From positions 1 to 64,000 of the forward strand of contig NZ_JAGGLG010000015.1 in the NCBI RefSeq assembly GCF_017874315.1: 64,000 nucleotides of DNA, written 5' to 3'. The stretch is from Symbiobacterium terraclitae. GTDB lineage: Bacteria; Bacillota; Sulfobacillia; Symbiobacteriales; Symbiobacteriaceae. The notes beneath the pieces were generated by a model. The model was not told where the DNA came from and ran no database searches. It worked only from the letters and a program-made list of their open reading frames with translations. The first letter of the stretch is position 1, and each line of letters begins with the position of its first letter. Below are positions 1 to 8,048 of this stretch, piece by piece. The position numbers were made by a program, and so were the translations under genes.

Positions 1-99
1 ACTGGGCAGCCCTTGCCTTTGGCTAACGGGCTGGTGCCACCTCGCCCGTATTGGACTTTCACCAACAAGTCAGCGCCCATGCTGGGCGCACCGCGCAAA

Positions 100-123
100 C
101 CCCGCCGGGGGTTCCCGGCGGGG
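100..123 (-). terminator. possible intrinsic terminator
   Basis: A 9-bp GC-only stem (CCCGCCGGG with its complement, 5-nt loop) followed on the minus strand by TTTG. It lies 75 nt beyond the stop of the lipoprotein gene at 199. The T tract is short, so this is only a plausible terminator. Nothing else is recognised between 1 and 198. Confidence 0.4.
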
Positions 124-198
124 CAAGACCTGTCTGCGGCTTCCAGGACCGGGGCGAGCCGGGCCGACGGCTCTCCGGATGTATCGCGCCTCGCGCGC

Positions 199-2052
199 TC
201 ACGGCCGGGGCGGCACGTAGCGGGATGAGGCGCCAGGCCAGCGGATCACGTAGACCGCGTTGCCGTCCCAGCCGGCCGGGAGCCCGTCCCCCAGCTCGGT
301 CCACGTGCCGTCGGCCAGGCTGTACACGAAGACGCCCTCCCACGGGCCCCGGGCGCCCAGGATCCGCCCTCCGGTCCCATCCCAGAAGGCCCGGCCGAAC
401 AGGGCGCCGGGGAGCGGGACCGCGGGGCTGCCGTCCAGCGGGATCACCCACGGGTTGTACCCTTCCGCGAAGGCCAGCACGCTGGCGCCGCCGGGGCTCC
501 AGGCGAGGCGCGCCCCCCAGGCCAGGAGCGGCACCGGCTCCGAGGCGACCTGCCGCTCCCCCAGCTCCAGGTCGTAGACCACCAGGGCGCTCCGCCCGGC
601 GCGCGCCAGCGGATCGAGCGCCGCGATCCTGCGCCCGTCGGGGCTCCAGGCCACCCACCGCCGCACGTCGCCCTTGCCCCGGAACCAGTTGCGGGCGAAC
701 CCCTCCACCACCTGCCGCTCGCCGGTCGCCACGTCCAGCAGGACCAGCGGCATCCAGAGCGGATCGTCCCCATACGGATCACCCTCGGCCTCAGGGCCCA
801 GGTAGGCAGCCGTTCGCCCGTCCGGGGAGAAGACGGCCGTCCCCGGCACCGGCTCGTCCGGGACGAACGGCAGCGCCGCCGTATCGGGCGCTCCCGGAGC
901 CCAGGCCTCCCAGCCTCGGTCAGCCACCCACCAGGGGGGGTGGTTGAAGAGACGGCCGCCGGCCCACTGGAGCGTGCCCGCCGGCAGCGGGGCCTCCAAC
1001 AGGCGGTTCGCCGCGAGGTCGACCACCGCGCCCCGCTGCTCCCACATTTCGTTTCCCACGGCCTGCCACCCGCGCAGGGCGATGTAGGCCCCGTCCGGCG
1101 AAGGCCAGGCCTCGGTGATCTCCGGCGGCAGGGTCAGGAGTCGCTCGCCGGCGCCCGTGGCCAGGTCGACCCGCTCCAGGTAGGGCAGCGACGCCTCGCT
1201 GCGCAGCGTGACCGGGGAGTGGGCCACGGGCAGCCCGCTGCCCGATGCCACCACCCGGCGCAGGTCCAGCGTCATCCGGGCGGGGACCTGATCCATCTCC
1301 ACCACCCAGCGGCTCGCGGACTCCTGCCTGACGATCAGCGGGTCGCCGACCCGCGCCTCCACGTCGGCCAGCCAGGCTGCCAGGCTCCCCTGCTCCACCG
1401 GCCGGTCGAACGACAGCTGAAGCCAGAGCGGGCCGTCCGGCAGCACGGCTTCAGCCCCCTCCAGGGACTGGAGCGCGCCGTCCGCGGCCCGGTAGGTGAT
1501 GTATACCGTGGGCTCCGGCGCCCGGAGCAGCTTGGTGTGCGACCCGCCCACGCCCTGGAGCCACGCCTCAAACCGGTCCGGCAGCGGCGCGGCGAACCGG
1601 GCCTGGATGACCCCCAGCACCGTCCGGACCTCGGCGGGCTCGGCACCGCTGGTGCGCAGGAGCGCGCTGTACGGGCCGGCGTCGTGGGTGTCCAGCTGCC
1701 ACGTGATGAGCACGTCTCCGGAGCCCACCGCCACCTCGGACTCCCATTCCTCCAGGGTGACGGCAGTCACGCCGTCGACGACGTCGGGCAGCGCAGCGGT
1801 GGGCCGGTAGACGATGCGGCCGATGAGGCGCGGCACGGCACGGGGCTGTCGGCCCTCGCCGGACGCGGCAGAAGCCGCGCGGTCAGCGCCGGCCCCGGCG
1901 GCAGATGCCCCGGCGGCCGCCCCCCCGCCGGGGGCAGCGCTGCCGCCATCCACCGGGGGCGCCTCCGGCACGACGGGTCCGCGGGAGGGCGAGGCACAGC
2001 CCACCAGCAGCAGCGACAGCGCCAGGAGCCAGCCCACGGGCTTCCGTCCCAT
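199..2052 (-). CDS. lipoprotein with C-terminal beta-propeller-like repeats
   Basis: Predicted 617-residue exported lipoprotein. The N-terminus is a short basic region, a hydrophobic stretch and the lipobox LVGC, giving Cys19 as the lipidated residue. An Ala/Gly/Pro-rich linker follows. The C-terminal half has repeated WSPDG / FSPDG motifs (PD40/WD40-like strands as in TolB), so a surface beta-propeller is likely. The ATG at 2052 is preferred over an upstream GTG because GGGTGG is then properly spaced. It is downstream of and co-directional with paaABCD, but the 126-nt gap leaves co-transcription open. I do not recognise a specific function; ligand binding or protein-protein contact at the cell surface is an inference. 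Confidence 0.75.
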   Translation of the reverse strand: MGRKPVGWLLALSLLLVGCASPSRGPVVPEAPPVDGGSAAPGGGAAAGASAAGAGADRAASAASGEGRQPRAVPRLIGRIVYRPTAALPDVVDGVTAVTLEEWESEVAVGSGDVLITWQLDTHDAGPYSALLRTSGAEPAEVRTVLGVIQARFAAPLPDRFEAWLQGVGGSHTKLLRAPEPTVYITYRAADGALQSLEGAEAVLPDGPLWLQLSFDRPVEQGSLAAWLADVEARVGDPLIVRQESASRWVVEMDQVPARMTLDLRRVVASGSGLPVAHSPVTLRSEASLPYLERVDLATGAGERLLTLPPEITEAWPSPDGAYIALRGWQAVGNEMWEQRGAVVDLAANRLLEAPLPAGTLQWAGGRLFNHPPWWVADRGWEAWAPGAPDTAALPFVPDEPVPGTAVFSPDGRTAAYLGPEAEGDPYGDDPLWMPLVLLDVATGERQVVEGFARNWFRGKGDVRRWVAWSPDGRRIAALDPLARAGRSALVVYDLELGERQVASEPVPLLAWGARLAWSPGGASVLAFAEGYNPWVIPLDGSPAVPLPGALFGRAFWDGTGGRILGARGPWEGVFVYSLADGTWTELGDGLPAGWDGNAVYVIRWPGASSRYVPPRP

Positions 2053-2178
2053 CGTCGTCACCACCCTTTAGTAGTGTGACGATACAGGGCGGCGAGCAGT
2101 TCTCGCGGTCTTCTGACGACGGGGTGCTGCAACAGCAAGCGCAGCCCCCGCGCTGCGCGCGGCAGGCTGCCCGGCGGT

Positions 2179-2679
2179 TCATATCGCTTTCATCCCCTCA
2201 AACGGCTGGTGGCAGCCGTCGCAGTAGTAGATCGAGCGGCAGGCCGTGGGCCCGAACAGGTTCTCCAGGTGCGTGTCCAGCGAGCCGCAGTAGGGACAGG
2301 CCGGCGCCTCCGCCAGCGAGATGAGCGGCCGGGCCTCCGACGCGCACGGCGGCGGCGCGATGCCGAAGCTGCGCAGCCGCTCCCGGCCCTCGGGGGTGAT
2401 GCGGTCGCTGCTCCAGGACGGGTCGAGGACGAAGTCCACCTCCACCTCGCCCACCCCGTCCAGCGCGCGGAGCCGGGAGACCACGTCCCGGCGGATGATG
2501 CCGAGCGCCGGACAGCCGACGAAGGTGGGAACGATCTCCACCCGCACCCGCACGATCCCGGTGTCACCTCGCTGCACCAGCACGCGGTGCACCATGCCCA
2601 TGTCCACGATCGAGACCGGCGGGATCTCCGGGTCCTTCACGTCCGCGAGGGCGGCCCAGACGGCCGCCTCGCTCACCAT
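2179..2679 (-). CDS. paaD: 1,2-phenylacetyl-CoA epoxidase, subunit PaaD
   Basis: 166-residue PaaD-family protein. Residues 1-90 form a MIP18/DUF59 domain (start MVSEAAVWAALADVKDPEIP), the type found in Fe-S assembly factors. The C-terminal part carries Cys128, Cys131, Cys147, Cys153 and Cys156, the zinc-ribbon-like cluster typical of PaaD. In characterised systems PaaD is needed for the epoxidase to function, probably in maturing the Fe-S reductase PaaE. The start ATG at 2679 overlaps the paaC stop by 7 nt, so translation is coupled. Last gene of paaABCD. Confidence 0.9.
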   Translation of the reverse strand: MVSEAAVWAALADVKDPEIPPVSIVDMGMVHRVLVQRGDTGIVRVRVEIVPTFVGCPALGIIRRDVVSRLRALDGVGEVEVDFVLDPSWSSDRITPEGRERLRSFGIAPPPCASEARPLISLAEAPACPYCGSLDTHLENLFGPTACRSIYYCDGCHQPFEGMKAI

Positions 2680-3455
2680 GCCGCACCGGGGGCGATGCGG
2701 TAGACCTCCCCCATGGTCTCCAGCAGGCCGTCCAGGTCCGGCGTGTGCTGCCCGCGGCGGCCGTCCGGCCCGGTGAAGCCGCCGGGGACGGGACTGCCCG
2801 GCCAGTCGAACCCCACCTCGGCGAAGAGCGGCCGCATCGCCGCCGTCCACCGGTCGACCATCTCCTCGGCCGTGGCGGGGAAGAGCGGCCCCGGGACCAC
2901 CTCGCCCAGGGAGAAGAGGCCGCCCACGTCGGGCCACGCCCGCGCGACGCCCGCCGCCAGCCGGCGCCGCGACTCGTCGGTACCGTGGGCCAGCCGGCGG
3001 AACCAGGTGGTGTGGTGGATCAGGTGGTACCGCTCCTCCCGCCGGATCCGGGCTGCGGCCTGCGCCAGCGGGGCGTGGCTGGAGCCGGCCAGCACCTCCA
3101 GCCGGATCTGGTCGAACAGGTCGTAGGCGAGCCGCCGGGCGATGGTGTAGCCCCAGTCGAACTCGGGGCGGTCCAGGTAGCTGCCCGGCCCGTTGGGCCG
3201 CTCCAGGAGCACGGCGTTGCGCCGCGCTGCGGCCGGCCGCAGGAAGGCCAGGTCGTCGGCCCGCCCCTCGCCCAGCTCCTCCAGGAGGTGATAGTAGAGG
3301 TTGGCGTGGCCCACCTCGTCCTGGGCGATGGAGGAGAAGGCCACGTCCTCCTCGATGTGCGGGGCAAGTCCCAGCCATTCCGAATCCCGGTGGCCGATCA
3401 CCAGCTCGTCGTCCGCCAGCTGGTAGAGCAACGCGATCAGCGTCGGTCGATCCAT
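2673..3455 (-). CDS. paaC: 1,2-phenylacetyl-CoA epoxidase, subunit PaaC
   Basis: 260-residue ferritin-like all-helical protein of the PaaC family, the structural partner of the catalytic subunit PaaA in the phenylacetyl-CoA epoxidase. Visible family signatures are the segment with QDEVGHANLYYH and a second helix with EERYHLIHHTTW. The ATG at 3455 is chosen over one at 3461 because GAGGGG is then six bases upstream rather than abutting the start. It follows paaB with a 29-nt gap and overlaps paaD. The PaaA-PaaC complex forms phenylacetyl-CoA 1,2-epoxide in aerobic phenylacetate breakdown. Confidence 0.92.
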   Translation of the reverse strand: MDRPTLIALLYQLADDELVIGHRDSEWLGLAPHIEEDVAFSSIAQDEVGHANLYYHLLEELGEGRADDLAFLRPAAARRNAVLLERPNGPGSYLDRPEFDWGYTIARRLAYDLFDQIRLEVLAGSSHAPLAQAAARIRREERYHLIHHTTWFRRLAHGTDESRRRLAAGVARAWPDVGGLFSLGEVVPGPLFPATAEEMVDRWTAAMRPLFAEVGFDWPGSPVPGGFTGPDGRRGQHTPDLDGLLETMGEVYRIAPGAAW

Positions 3456-3484
3456 CCCCATCCCCTCCCCCGGGCGCGGGGCGC

Positions 3485-3838
3485 CTAGTCCCGCACGAAG
3501 TCCTGCTCCAGGTCGAGCAGCGCACGCTTGTACCTGCGCCAGCGCTCAGCGTTGGCCTTGCTGTAGCCGGCCAGCGTGCGGTAGCGCTTGTCGGTCTCCT
3601 GGGCAAAGAAGTCCCGGTCGGCGTAGTCGGTCCGGTGGATGGCGCCCTGCTCCACCGCCCAGAGCGAGACGGCCGGGTCCCGGCGCAGGAACGACTCGCG
3701 CGCCAGCACCAGGGCGTCCTCCGGCGAGCCGGCGTCCACCGAGCCCACCCAGACGTGCGGGCTGCCGTGGTCCTTCTGCACGAAGATCTCGTACACCCGG
3801 AACTGCCGCCGCTCCTCCGAATGCCTCTGCTCCGCCAC
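3485..3838 (-). CDS. paaB: 1,2-phenylacetyl-CoA epoxidase, subunit PaaB
   Basis: 117-residue PaaB-family protein. The core FRVYEIFVQKD...HVWVGSVDA followed by ALVLARESFLRRDPAVSLWAV is the recognisable PaaB signature. PaaB is thought to bridge PaaAC dimers or help electron transfer from the reductase. The GTG at 3838 is the start because GGAGGGG lies at good spacing upstream; a longer reading frame upstream is Arg-rich and belongs to no family. It sits between paaA (13-nt gap) and paaC, in the canonical order. Confidence 0.92.
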   Translation of the reverse strand: MAEQRHSEERRQFRVYEIFVQKDHGSPHVWVGSVDAGSPEDALVLARESFLRRDPAVSLWAVEQGAIHRTDYADRDFFAQETDKRYRTLAGYSKANAERWRRYKRALLDLEQDFVRD

Positions 3839-3851
3839 GGTTGATCCCCTC

Positions 3852-4790
3852 CTAGACCGCCTGCTTCGCCGGGGCCATAAGGGCCTCGCGCACCCAGCGC
3901 CCCTGTTCATAGGAGAGCCGCCTGAGGCCCAGCCGGTACTGGGAGAGCGGCCCCTCGTTGCGGGCGATGGCCTTCAGCTTGGACCAGTCCGGCGGGGTGT
4001 AGATCCACCTGCCGGCGGCCTCGTCGTACCGCAGGGCCGGGTCGGGGATGGTGAGGCCCAGGGCCTGGATGCGGGGCACGTACTTGGTGAGGAACTTCTG
4101 GCGCAGCTCCTCGTTGGTCTTGGTGCGGAAGCGGTACTTGAGCAGGATGGTGGCCGACGGCGAGTTGGTCTCCGCCGGGCCGAAGAAGAGCAGGAGCGCC
4201 TCCCACCACCGCTCCAGGGCCTCCTGCAGCATCTGCCGCTGGGCGGGCGTCCCCTCGGCCAGGGCGAGGCAGATCGACTCGCCGTGCTGGATGTGGAACC
4301 CCTCCTCGGCGCACACCCGCTGCAGGACGCGGGCGTAGGGGGCGTAGGAGGAGCCGAGCAGCGCCGCCTGGGAGATGACGGCCGCGCCGTCCACCAGCCA
4401 GCCGATGATGCCCGCGTCGGCCCAGGTGGGTGCGGGCATGTGGAAGACGTTGTGGAACTTGCACTCGCCGGTGAAGAGCTCCCCCACCAGCTCCTCCCGG
4501 CCCTTGCCCAGCGGCGCGGCCAGGTCCTCCGCCACCCGCAGGATGAGCTGGGCGTGGCCGACCTCGTCCTGGACCTTGGCCATCAGGCTCAGCTTGCGCG
4601 CGAGCGTGGGTGCGCGCGGCACCCATTCCTTCTCGGGCAGGGCGCCCATCAGCTCCGACAGGGCGTGCATCTGCATGAACCTGATCATGGTGGTGCGGTA
4701 CTCCTCCGGCATCCAGTCGGTCGCCTCGACCTTGCCGCCGCCCTCGACGTGGGCCAGGAACTCGGCCCGCCGCTCGTCCGTGCGGTCCAC
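3852..4790 (-). CDS. paaA: 1,2-phenylacetyl-CoA epoxidase, catalytic subunit PaaA
   Basis: 312-residue di-iron oxygenase subunit. The two halves of the metal site are visible: EVGH at residues 76-79 and EEGFH at 162-166, with the surrounding KVQDEVGHAQLILRVAEDL typical of PaaA. It inserts one oxygen atom of O2 into the ring of phenylacetyl-CoA. The GTG at 4790 is preceded by AGGAGGG at ideal spacing. First gene of paaABCD; no paaE reductase is next to it, so electrons must come from a gene elsewhere. A sigma-A-type promoter is visible 65 nt upstream. Confidence 0.93.
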   Translation of the reverse strand: MDRTDERRAEFLAHVEGGGKVEATDWMPEEYRTTMIRFMQMHALSELMGALPEKEWVPRAPTLARKLSLMAKVQDEVGHAQLILRVAEDLAAPLGKGREELVGELFTGECKFHNVFHMPAPTWADAGIIGWLVDGAAVISQAALLGSSYAPYARVLQRVCAEEGFHIQHGESICLALAEGTPAQRQMLQEALERWWEALLLFFGPAETNSPSATILLKYRFRTKTNEELRQKFLTKYVPRIQALGLTIPDPALRYDEAAGRWIYTPPDWSKLKAIARNEGPLSQYRLGLRRLSYEQGRWVREALMAPAKQAV

Positions 4791-4855
4791 CGCTATCCCT
4801 CCTGTTGGGCCCCTGCCGTCCGTGCACACCCCGGCAGGCGCTCACTCATATATCA

Positions 4856-4885
4856 AGTTTATTCTCACTACTCAGAACCGGTCAA
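4856..4885 (-). promoter_or_regulatory. promoter of the paaABCD operon
   Basis: Minus-strand TTGACC (4880-4885), 18-nt spacer, TAAACT (4856-4861): good sigma-A-like hexamers located 66 nt before the paaA start. The wider 4791-5039 interval is the divergent control region for paaA and the small gene at 5040; no clear operator dyad was identified in it. Confidence 0.6.
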
Positions 4886-5039
4886 GCGCCACTGACCGCC
4901 TCCCGGGCCACCGGGCCGCATCAGGGGTGGGCAGGCAGGAAACATGGATTCAGAAGGAGAATCGTATGGAGACTTTCCCCCAGGCAAGTGTACGACCAGC
5001 CAATTCCGGGAAGTATGGGATAGACGGAGGGATACCACC

Positions 5040-5420
5040 ATGGCCGAAACCGCAGCCGCCGGCCGGGGCGAGGCGTACTATTCCACCGCCCGCACCCTCG
5101 GCACCGGTACGACCAGCACCGTCACGCTGCAGATCTGGCGGTTACTGGACGACTTTCTCGTGCAGCACGGGCGCGCGATGAGCGCTACGGAGCTTTCGGA
5201 GGCGACGGGGCTGACGGTCGAGCAGATCGACCAGATCTTCGCCCAGGAGTACTACCAGAAGCACTACGGGTTCCGGCGCTTCAACAGCCTCGAGGAGTGG
5301 CGGGCCTGGGCGCTGGAGACCGGCGTTCTCTACAATCCGGAGCTGCACAAGCCCGACCCGGTCCCGGAGGAGGAAGCCCCCGCTCAGGAGGAGGGCGCCG
5401 CCGGGGAGAGCGAGGCGTAG
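5040..5420 (+). CDS. small helix-turn-helix-like protein divergent from paaABCD
   Basis: 126-residue acidic protein of no family I recognise. Residues about 38-72 (DDFLVQHGRAMSATELSEAT then a TVEQIDQIF helix) read like a short winged-helix or HTH unit: a helix, a turn after GL, and a possible recognition helix. The C-terminus (105-126) is a Pro/Glu-rich tail. The ATG at 5040 has GGAGGG upstream. It is transcribed away from paaA across a 249-nt gap, the position expected of a local regulator, but that role is an inference. It ends at a strong bidirectional terminator. Confidence 0.7.
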   Translation: MAETAAAGRGEAYYSTARTLGTGTTSTVTLQIWRLLDDFLVQHGRAMSATELSEATGLTVEQIDQIFAQEYYQKHYGFRRFNSLEEWRAWALETGVLYNPELHKPDPVPEEEAPAQEEGAAGESEA

Positions 5421-5450
5421 GACCCGGCGCAGCGGGCGCAGCCAGAAGAA

Positions 5451-5487
5451 GACCGCAGGGCAGCTTCCCTGCGGTCTCTTTCTGTCT
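5451..5487. terminator. bidirectional intrinsic terminator
   Basis: Perfect 10-bp stem GACCGCAGGG / CCCTGCGGTC with a 6-nt loop, followed by TCTTTCT on the plus strand and TTCTTCT on the minus strand. It lies between the convergent genes ending at 5420 (plus) and 5498 (minus) and can serve both. Confidence 0.8.
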
Positions 5488-5497
5488 GCTGTGCGGG

Positions 5498-6637
5498 TCA
5501 GCGGCCCAGCCCGAGGCGGGCCAGGCGGACTGTGTGCGCCGCGGCCCGCCGCAGCAGCTCACCGGCCCGGTCCATCGCCTCCTCGAGGCGCATCGGCCCC
5601 GTCGCCGTGCTGAAAAGGGCCGTGACGCCCTCCTCCACGAGCCGGTCCGCGTCGGGCGTCACGGCGCCTGAGAGTACGACGACGGGCACGCCGTGCCGGG
5701 CCGCAGCCCGGGCCACGCCGAGCACCACCTTGCCGGACAGCGTCTGCCCGTCGGTTCGCCCCTCGCCCGTGATCACCAGGGAGGCCCCCGGCAGCCGCCG
5801 ATCCAGGCCGTTAGCGGCCATCACCAGGTCGATGCCGCGCCGCAGCTCCGCCCCCAGGAACGCCATGAGCCCGTACCCGAGACCCCCGGCGGCGCCGGCA
5901 CCGGGGCTCGCGCGCGGGTCCCGCCCGAGGCTGCGCGCCGCCACGTCCGCCAGGCGGGTGAGGGCCCGGTCCAGCAGGGCGACGTCCTCCGGGCCGGCCC
6001 CCTTCTGGGGGCCGTAGACGGCCGAGGCGCCGCGCGGACCCGTCAGGGGGTTGTCCACGTCGCAGGCGACCAGGAGCTCGGCTCGTGCAAGCCGGGGGTC
6101 CAGCCCGCGCAGGTCGATCCGCTCCAGCTCCAGCAGCGCCGCGCCGCCCCGACCCACCTCGGTGCCGTCGGCCCGCAGGAACCGGCCGCCCAGCGCCTGC
6201 GCCATGCCGACCCCGCCGTCGTTGGTGGCGCTGCCGCCGATGCCGATGATGATGCGCCGCACCCCCACGTCCAGGGCGGCCCGGATCAGCTCGCCGGTGC
6301 CGTACGTGGTCGTCACCCGGGGGTTGCGCCGGTCCTCCGGCACCAGCAGCAGGCCGGAGGCCGCCGCCATCTCAATGGCCGCCGTCCGCCCGTCGCCCAG
6401 GAGGCCGAAGGCCGCCTCCACCGGGTCTCCCAGGGGTCCGGTGACCTGCGTCCTCACCAGCCGCCCGCCGGTGGCGGCCACCAGGGCGTCCACGGTGCCC
6501 TCGCCCCCGTCGGCCATCGGCAGGGCGATCGCGTCGGCGCCGGGGAGCGCGTCCAGCACGCCCTGACGCATGGCCTCGGCAGCGGCGACGGCGGTGAGGC
6601 TTCCCTTGAAGGAGTCGGGAGCCAGGATGATCTTCAC
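5498..6637 (-). CDS. glycerate kinase (GlxK/GarK family)
   Basis: 379-residue type I glycerate kinase. It opens with KIILAPDSFKGSLTAVAAAEA and contains PMADGGEGT and GIGGSATNDGGVGMAQALG, all hallmarks of the family. It phosphorylates D-glycerate with ATP, usually giving 2-phosphoglycerate in this family, linking glyoxylate or glucarate breakdown to glycolysis. Full length. The GTG start at 6637 has GGGAGGG at good spacing. It is monocistronic here: the upstream neighbour is divergent and a bidirectional terminator follows. Confidence 0.93.
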   Translation of the reverse strand: MKIILAPDSFKGSLTAVAAAEAMRQGVLDALPGADAIALPMADGGEGTVDALVAATGGRLVRTQVTGPLGDPVEAAFGLLGDGRTAAIEMAAASGLLLVPEDRRNPRVTTTYGTGELIRAALDVGVRRIIIGIGGSATNDGGVGMAQALGGRFLRADGTEVGRGGAALLELERIDLRGLDPRLARAELLVACDVDNPLTGPRGASAVYGPQKGAGPEDVALLDRALTRLADVAARSLGRDPRASPGAGAAGGLGYGLMAFLGAELRRGIDLVMAANGLDRRLPGASLVITGEGRTDGQTLSGKVVLGVARAAARHGVPVVVLSGAVTPDADRLVEEGVTALFSTATGPMRLEEAMDRAGELLRRAAAHTVRLARLGLGR

Positions 6638-6724
6638 GCGCGGTCCCTCCCGCAGGCGTTCATCTGCTGCCCACTTCGCCCCCGTCCGCGTTCATTCCTG
6701 TACCCGCCGGCCGGAGACAAGCCC

Positions 6725-6754
6725 TTGACGACAAATCAAATCTGACTGTATTGT
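6725..6754 (+). promoter_or_regulatory. promoter of the acyl-CoA dehydrogenase gene
   Basis: TTGACG (6725-6730), 18-nt spacer, TATTGT (6749-6754) on the plus strand, in an A/T-rich patch of otherwise very GC-rich DNA, 36 nt before the start at 6791. It lies in the divergent region with the glycerate kinase gene. Confidence 0.6.
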
Positions 6755-6790
6755 GGGAATATATCGGAATCCAGGAAGGGAGGCCGCTGC

Positions 6791-8026
6791 GTGTTTGACT
6801 TCCTGCTGACCGCCGAACAGCGGGCGGTGCGCGACGAAGCCCGGGAGTTCGTGCGGAGCATCGATCCCCAGCTCCTGATCGACATGGACGAGGACAAGGT
6901 CCAGTACCCGCGCTCCTTCGTGGAAGAGGCAGCCGCCCGGAACCTGCTGGGGCTGCGCTTCGCGCCCGAGTGGGGCGGTCGCGGGCTCCAGTGGACCACC
7001 GAACTCGCGGTGATCGAGGAGATCGGCGTGCTCGGATCGGCCCTGGGGTGCCTCTACTCCCTCCCCTCCATCGTCGGGGAGGCGATTTACCGGTTCGGCA
7101 CCCCCGACCAGAAGGAGCGCTACCTCCTGCCCACCCTCCAGGGCAAGAAGTTCACGGCGGAGGGCCTGACCGAGCCGCGGGGCGGGTCGGACTTCTTCGG
7201 CGCCACCACCACGGCCGTCCGCAAGGGCGACCATTACGTCCTGAACGGCCAGAAGCGGTTCGTAGTGGGGGCCGAGGGCGCCGACTACTTCCTGGTCTAC
7301 GCCAGGACCGACCCGAACGGGCCGCCCCACGAGTCGATGTCCGTCTTCCTGGTGGACCGGGGGTCGGGCGTGCACGTGGCGCACCTCTACGGCCTGATGG
7401 GCGGCCGGGGCGGCGGCGCCGGGCGGGTGGTCTTCAGGGACGTGATCGTGCCCGTGGAGAACCGCATCGGTGAGGAGAACGGCGCCGCGCAGATCTTCTA
7501 CCAGATGATGGTCCCCGAGCGGCTGACCAGCGCCGCGGGCGCCATCGGCATCGCCAGAGCCGCGCTGGAGGTGGCGGCGGTCTACTCCACCCGGCGGAAG
7601 GCGTTCGGCAGGAAGATCAAGGACTTCCAGGGAGTCAACTTCAAGGTGGCGGAGTCCATCACCAAGCTGGATGCGGCCCGGGCCCTGGTCTACGCCGCCG
7701 GGGCGGCCGAGGACTCGGGCCAGCCGCCGGAGCTGGTGCGCCGCCTGGTCTCGGAGGCGAAGAAGTTCGCGACCGACGCCGCCTGGGAAGTCACCAACCA
7801 CGCGATGCAGATCATGGGCGGCATCGGCTACACCAACGTCTTCCCCGTGGAGCGGCTGGTGCGGGAGGCGCGCCTCACGCAGATCTGGACCGGCACCAAC
7901 GAGATCATGAACCTCGTGATCCAGCACGAGTACTACAAGGAGCTGAAGAACCGGGAGCGCCGGGGCCGCGACGTGGAGCGTGATGCGCGCGGCGCTGCCC
8001 TCGAAGAGGAGAAGGTCTACGAATAA
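6791..8026 (+). CDS. acyl-CoA dehydrogenase
   Basis: 411-residue acyl-CoA dehydrogenase, full length. It has the N-terminal helical domain, the FAD/substrate segment with [10 protein letters not shown], and the C-terminal helical domain ending [13 protein letters not shown]. At the position of the usual catalytic Glu of the short/medium-chain enzymes (YEGT) this protein has Thr367. It does have Glu243 in [10 protein letters not shown], the place used by isovaleryl-CoA and long-chain dehydrogenases, so catalysis is probably of that type. It oxidises an acyl-CoA to the trans-2-enoyl-CoA, with electrons passing to ETF. GTG start; the stop is 22 nt before the interrupted acyl-CoA ligase. Confidence 0.9.
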   Translation: MFDFLLTAEQRAVRDEAREFVRSIDPQLLIDMDEDKVQYPRSFVEEAAARNLLGLRFAPEWGGRGLQWTTELAVIEEIGVLGSALGCLYSLPSIVGEAIYRFGTPDQKERYLLPTLQGKKFTAEGLTEPRGGSDFFGATTTAVRKGDHYVLNGQKRFVVGAEGADYFLVYARTDPNGPPHESMSVFLVDRGSGVHVAHLYGLMGGRGGGAGRVVFRDVIVPVENRIGEENGAAQIFYQMMVPERLTSAAGAIGIARAALEVAAVYSTRRKAFGRKIKDFQGVNFKVAESITKLDAARALVYAAGAAEDSGQPPELVRRLVSEAKKFATDAAWEVTNHAMQIMGGIGYTNVFPVERLVREARLTQIWTGTNEIMNLVIQHEYYKELKNRERRGRDVERDARGAALEEEKVYE

Positions 8027-8048
8027 GGGGCAGAGGGAGGAACGGAGG

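Noticed and set aside
1-60. T-box-like GAGGTGGCACC on the minus strand at the window edge
   Set aside because: Only a short match; no specifier stem, antiterminator or downstream synthetase gene can be seen.
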